A model generated the notes under the pieces. That model ran no database searches, had not been told where the DNA came from, and saw only the letters and a list, made by a program, of their open reading frames with translations. The position numbers and the translations under genes are program-made. Of a stretch of 46,079 nt of DNA, positions 44,408 through 46,079 are shown piece after piece. This stretch comes from Kitasatospora sp. DSM 101779 (GTDB lineage Bacteria > Actinomycetota > Actinomycetes > Streptomycetales > Streptomycetaceae), in contig NZ_JAHTIK010000001.1 in NCBI RefSeq assembly GCF_025655475.1, positions 3,251,490 to 3,297,568 of the forward strand, written 5' to 3'. The number at the start of each line of letters is the position of its first letter. The first letter of the stretch is position 1.

Positions 44408-46032
44408 TGCACACCGGCGTCAACGTGACCGCACTGACGGTCTTCCTGCTGTTCTTCGCCCTGGTCACCGTGATGGGCTTCCTGGCCGCCCGGTGGCGCC
44501 GCGCCGACGACGCCCTGCACCTGCACGAGTGGGGCCTCGGCGGCCGGAGCTTCGGCACCTGGGTGACCTGGTTCCTGCTCGGCGGCGACCTCTACACCGC
44601 GTACACCTTCGTGGCCGTTCCGGCGGCGATCTACGGCACCGGTGCGGCGGGCTTCTTCGCCGTCCCGTACACGATCATCGCCTACCCGCTGGTGTTCCTG
44701 TTCCTGCCGCGACTGTGGTCGGTCTCCCGGGTGCACGGGTACGTCACCCCGGCCGACTTCGTGCGCGGCCGGTACGGCTCCAAGGCGCTCTCCCTGGTGG
44801 TGGCGCTCACCGGCATCCTCGCGACCATGCCGTACATCGCGCTGCAGCTGGTCGGCATCCAGGCGGTGCTGGACGTGCTCGGCGTCGGCGGCTCGGGCAA
44901 CTGGTTCATGAAGGACCTGCCGCTGTTCCTCGCCTTCGCGGTACTCGCGGCCTACACCTACTCCTCCGGCCTGCGGGCCCCGGCGCTGATCGCCTTCGTC
45001 AAGGACACCCTGGTCTACGTCGTGATCATCGTCGCGGTGATCTACATCCCGATGCGGCTCGGCGGGTACGGCCACATCTTCGACGCGGCCGCCCAGAAGT
45101 TCTCCACCGTCAACCCGGCCACCGGCAAGCCCACCGGCTCGCTGGTGCTCGGCCCGAGCTCGCACTGGACGTACGCCACCCTGGCCCTCGGCTCGGCGCT
45201 GGCGCTCTTCATGTACCCGCACTCGGTGACCGGCGTGCTCGCCTCCAAGTCGCGGAACACCGTGCGCCGCAACATGGCGATCATGCCCGCGTACTCGCTG
45301 ATGCTCGGCCTGCTGGCACTGCTCGGCTTCATGGCGATCGCGGCCGGCATCGGCAAGGGCGTCCAGGGCTTCAACGCCCAGCTCTCGGTGCCGCAGCTGT
45401 TCGAGAACATGTTCCCGGACTGGTTCACCGGCGTGGCCTTCGCCGCGATCGGCATCGGCGCGCTGGTACCTGCGGCCATCATGTCGATCGCCGCGGCCAA
45501 CCTGTTCACCCGCAACATCTACAAGGAGTTCCTGAAGCCCGACGCCACTCCGGCGGACGAGACCCGGGTCGCCAAGATCGCTTCGCTGCTGGTGAAGGTC
45601 GGCGCGCTGGTCTTCGTGCTGGCGATGGACAAGCAGTTCGCGATCAACCTGCAGCTGCTCGGCGGCCTGTGGATCCTGCAGACCTTCGTCACCATCGTCG
45701 GCGGCCTGTTCACCCGGTGGTTCCACCGCTGGGCACTGCTGGCCGGCTGGGCCGCCGGCATGGCCTACGGCACCTGGACGGCGTACGGGATCTCCTCCAA
45801 GGCGACCAAGCACTTCGGCGGGAACACCGCCGAGATCCCGGTCATCGGCGAGATCGGCTTCATCGGTCTCACCGCCTTCGTGCTGAACCTGTTGGTCGCG
45901 GTGGTGCTCACGCTCGTGCTCAAGGCCGCGAAGGCCCCCGAGGGCACGGACGAGACCAGCACCGGCGACTACACCGCCGATGCCGGCGACGAGGCCGTGG
46001 CGAAGGCTCCGCAGCCCGCAGCCGCGCACTGA
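44407..46032 (+). CDS. Sodium:solute symporter family transporter, probable monocarboxylate uptake
   Basis: This 541-residue transporter has about 13 hydrophobic segments and the SSS features WGLGGRSFGTWVTWFLLGGDLYTAYTFVAVP, RVHGYVTPADFVRGRYGSK, ATMPYIALQLVGIQ and a later APAL/FMYPHSVTGVLASKS stretch. Pairing with DUF3311 and overall resemblance to MctP/MctC-type carriers suggest sodium- or proton-driven uptake of short organic acids such as acetate, pyruvate or lactate; the substrate is inferred. ATG at 44407 is chosen; a GTG one codon upstream (44404) is possible. Confidence 0.9.
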   Translation: MHTGVNVTALTVFLLFFALVTVMGFLAARWRRADDALHLHEWGLGGRSFGTWVTWFLLGGDLYTAYTFVAVPAAIYGTGAAGFFAVPYTIIAYPLVFLFLPRLWSVSRVHGYVTPADFVRGRYGSKALSLVVALTGILATMPYIALQLVGIQAVLDVLGVGGSGNWFMKDLPLFLAFAVLAAYTYSSGLRAPALIAFVKDTLVYVVIIVAVIYIPMRLGGYGHIFDAAAQKFSTVNPATGKPTGSLVLGPSSHWTYATLALGSALALFMYPHSVTGVLASKSRNTVRRNMAIMPAYSLMLGLLALLGFMAIAAGIGKGVQGFNAQLSVPQLFENMFPDWFTGVAFAAIGIGALVPAAIMSIAAANLFTRNIYKEFLKPDATPADETRVAKIASLLVKVGALVFVLAMDKQFAINLQLLGGLWILQTFVTIVGGLFTRWFHRWALLAGWAAGMAYGTWTAYGISSKATKHFGGNTAEIPVIGEIGFIGLTAFVLNLLVAVVLTLVLKAAKAPEGTDETSTGDYTADAGDEAVAKAPQPAAAH

Positions 46033-46035
46033 GGC

Positions 46036-46071
46036 GGCCCCCGGGGCGACGCACCGCATCGCTCCGGGGCC
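46036..46071 (+). terminator. Terminator of the symporter operon
   Basis: GGCCCC (46036-46041), one bulged C, then GGGGCGACGC pairs back to GCATCGCTCCGGGGCC ending at 46071, with few mismatches. It begins 4 bp after the stop codon and is near the window edge. Confidence 0.6.
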
Positions 46072-46079
46072 CCGCCGGG

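Overview
This is a high-GC actinomycete chromosome segment, almost certainly from Streptomycetaceae (Streptomyces or Kitasatospora). The signs are strong G/C bias at third codon positions, nickel superoxide dismutase with its maturation protease, WblE, a SigH/UshX pair, the E2-E1 fused 2-oxoglutarate dehydrogenase and a complete das chitooligosaccharide cluster under DasR. From memory, gene order follows the S. coelicolor chromosome from about lon (SCO5285) to dasR (SCO5231), read in descending order. I see no tRNA or rRNA gene, IS element, prophage or CRISPR array; this is ordinary core chromosome with some local rearrangement.

Layout. (1) 1-3666: a ROK-family repressor (cut by the window edge), xylB, and divergent xylA: a xylose catabolic locus with an AT-rich operator region. 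(2) 3734-10162: a GtrA membrane protein, Lon protease with a HAIR-like operator, a rhomboid-like membrane protein, and a divergent two-component system. (3) 10467-18525: the 2-oxoglutarate dehydrogenase/decarboxylase gene, a membrane Ser/Thr kinase, a DUF6104 small protein and a DUF4097-PadR pair with PadR-like operators over its promoter. (4) 18642-25675: a quinone-oxidoreductase-like dehydrogenase, malic enzyme, and a polar amino-acid ABC transporter with two binding proteins. (5) 25791-31790: a CGNR protein, sodX/sodN, a GNAT acetyltransferase, ushX-sigH, a membrane protein and a diacylglycerol-kinase-like enzyme. (6) 32136-34229: wblE and pdtaS, converging on an intergenic region that appears to encode a small RNA. 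(7) 34692-43855: a SIS-domain sugar-phosphate isomerase/deaminase, an extra sugar-binding lipoprotein, dasA-dasB-dasC-dasD and dasR, with several DasR-type operators. (8) 44123-46032: a DUF3311 protein and a sodium:solute symporter, with a Crp-like site and a structured leader.

How the parts work together. The das genes describe uptake of chitobiose-type sugars (DasA/B/C), cytoplasmic cleavage to GlcNAc (DasD) and control by DasR. The SIS enzyme stands where S. coelicolor carries nagB and keeps the catalytic residues of the GlmS isomerase domain, so it may supply the glucosamine-6-phosphate step. Stress control is represented by SigH/UshX, Lon, SodN and WblE. Carbon flux is represented by XylA/XylB, 2-oxoglutarate dehydrogenase and malic enzyme.

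The most interesting signals are mostly non-coding: a small-RNA gene between wblE and pdtaS, an orphan pair of DasR sites beside pdtaS, Crp-like palindromes upstream of wblE and of the symporter, and a structured symporter leader. I found no clearly new multi-gene system.
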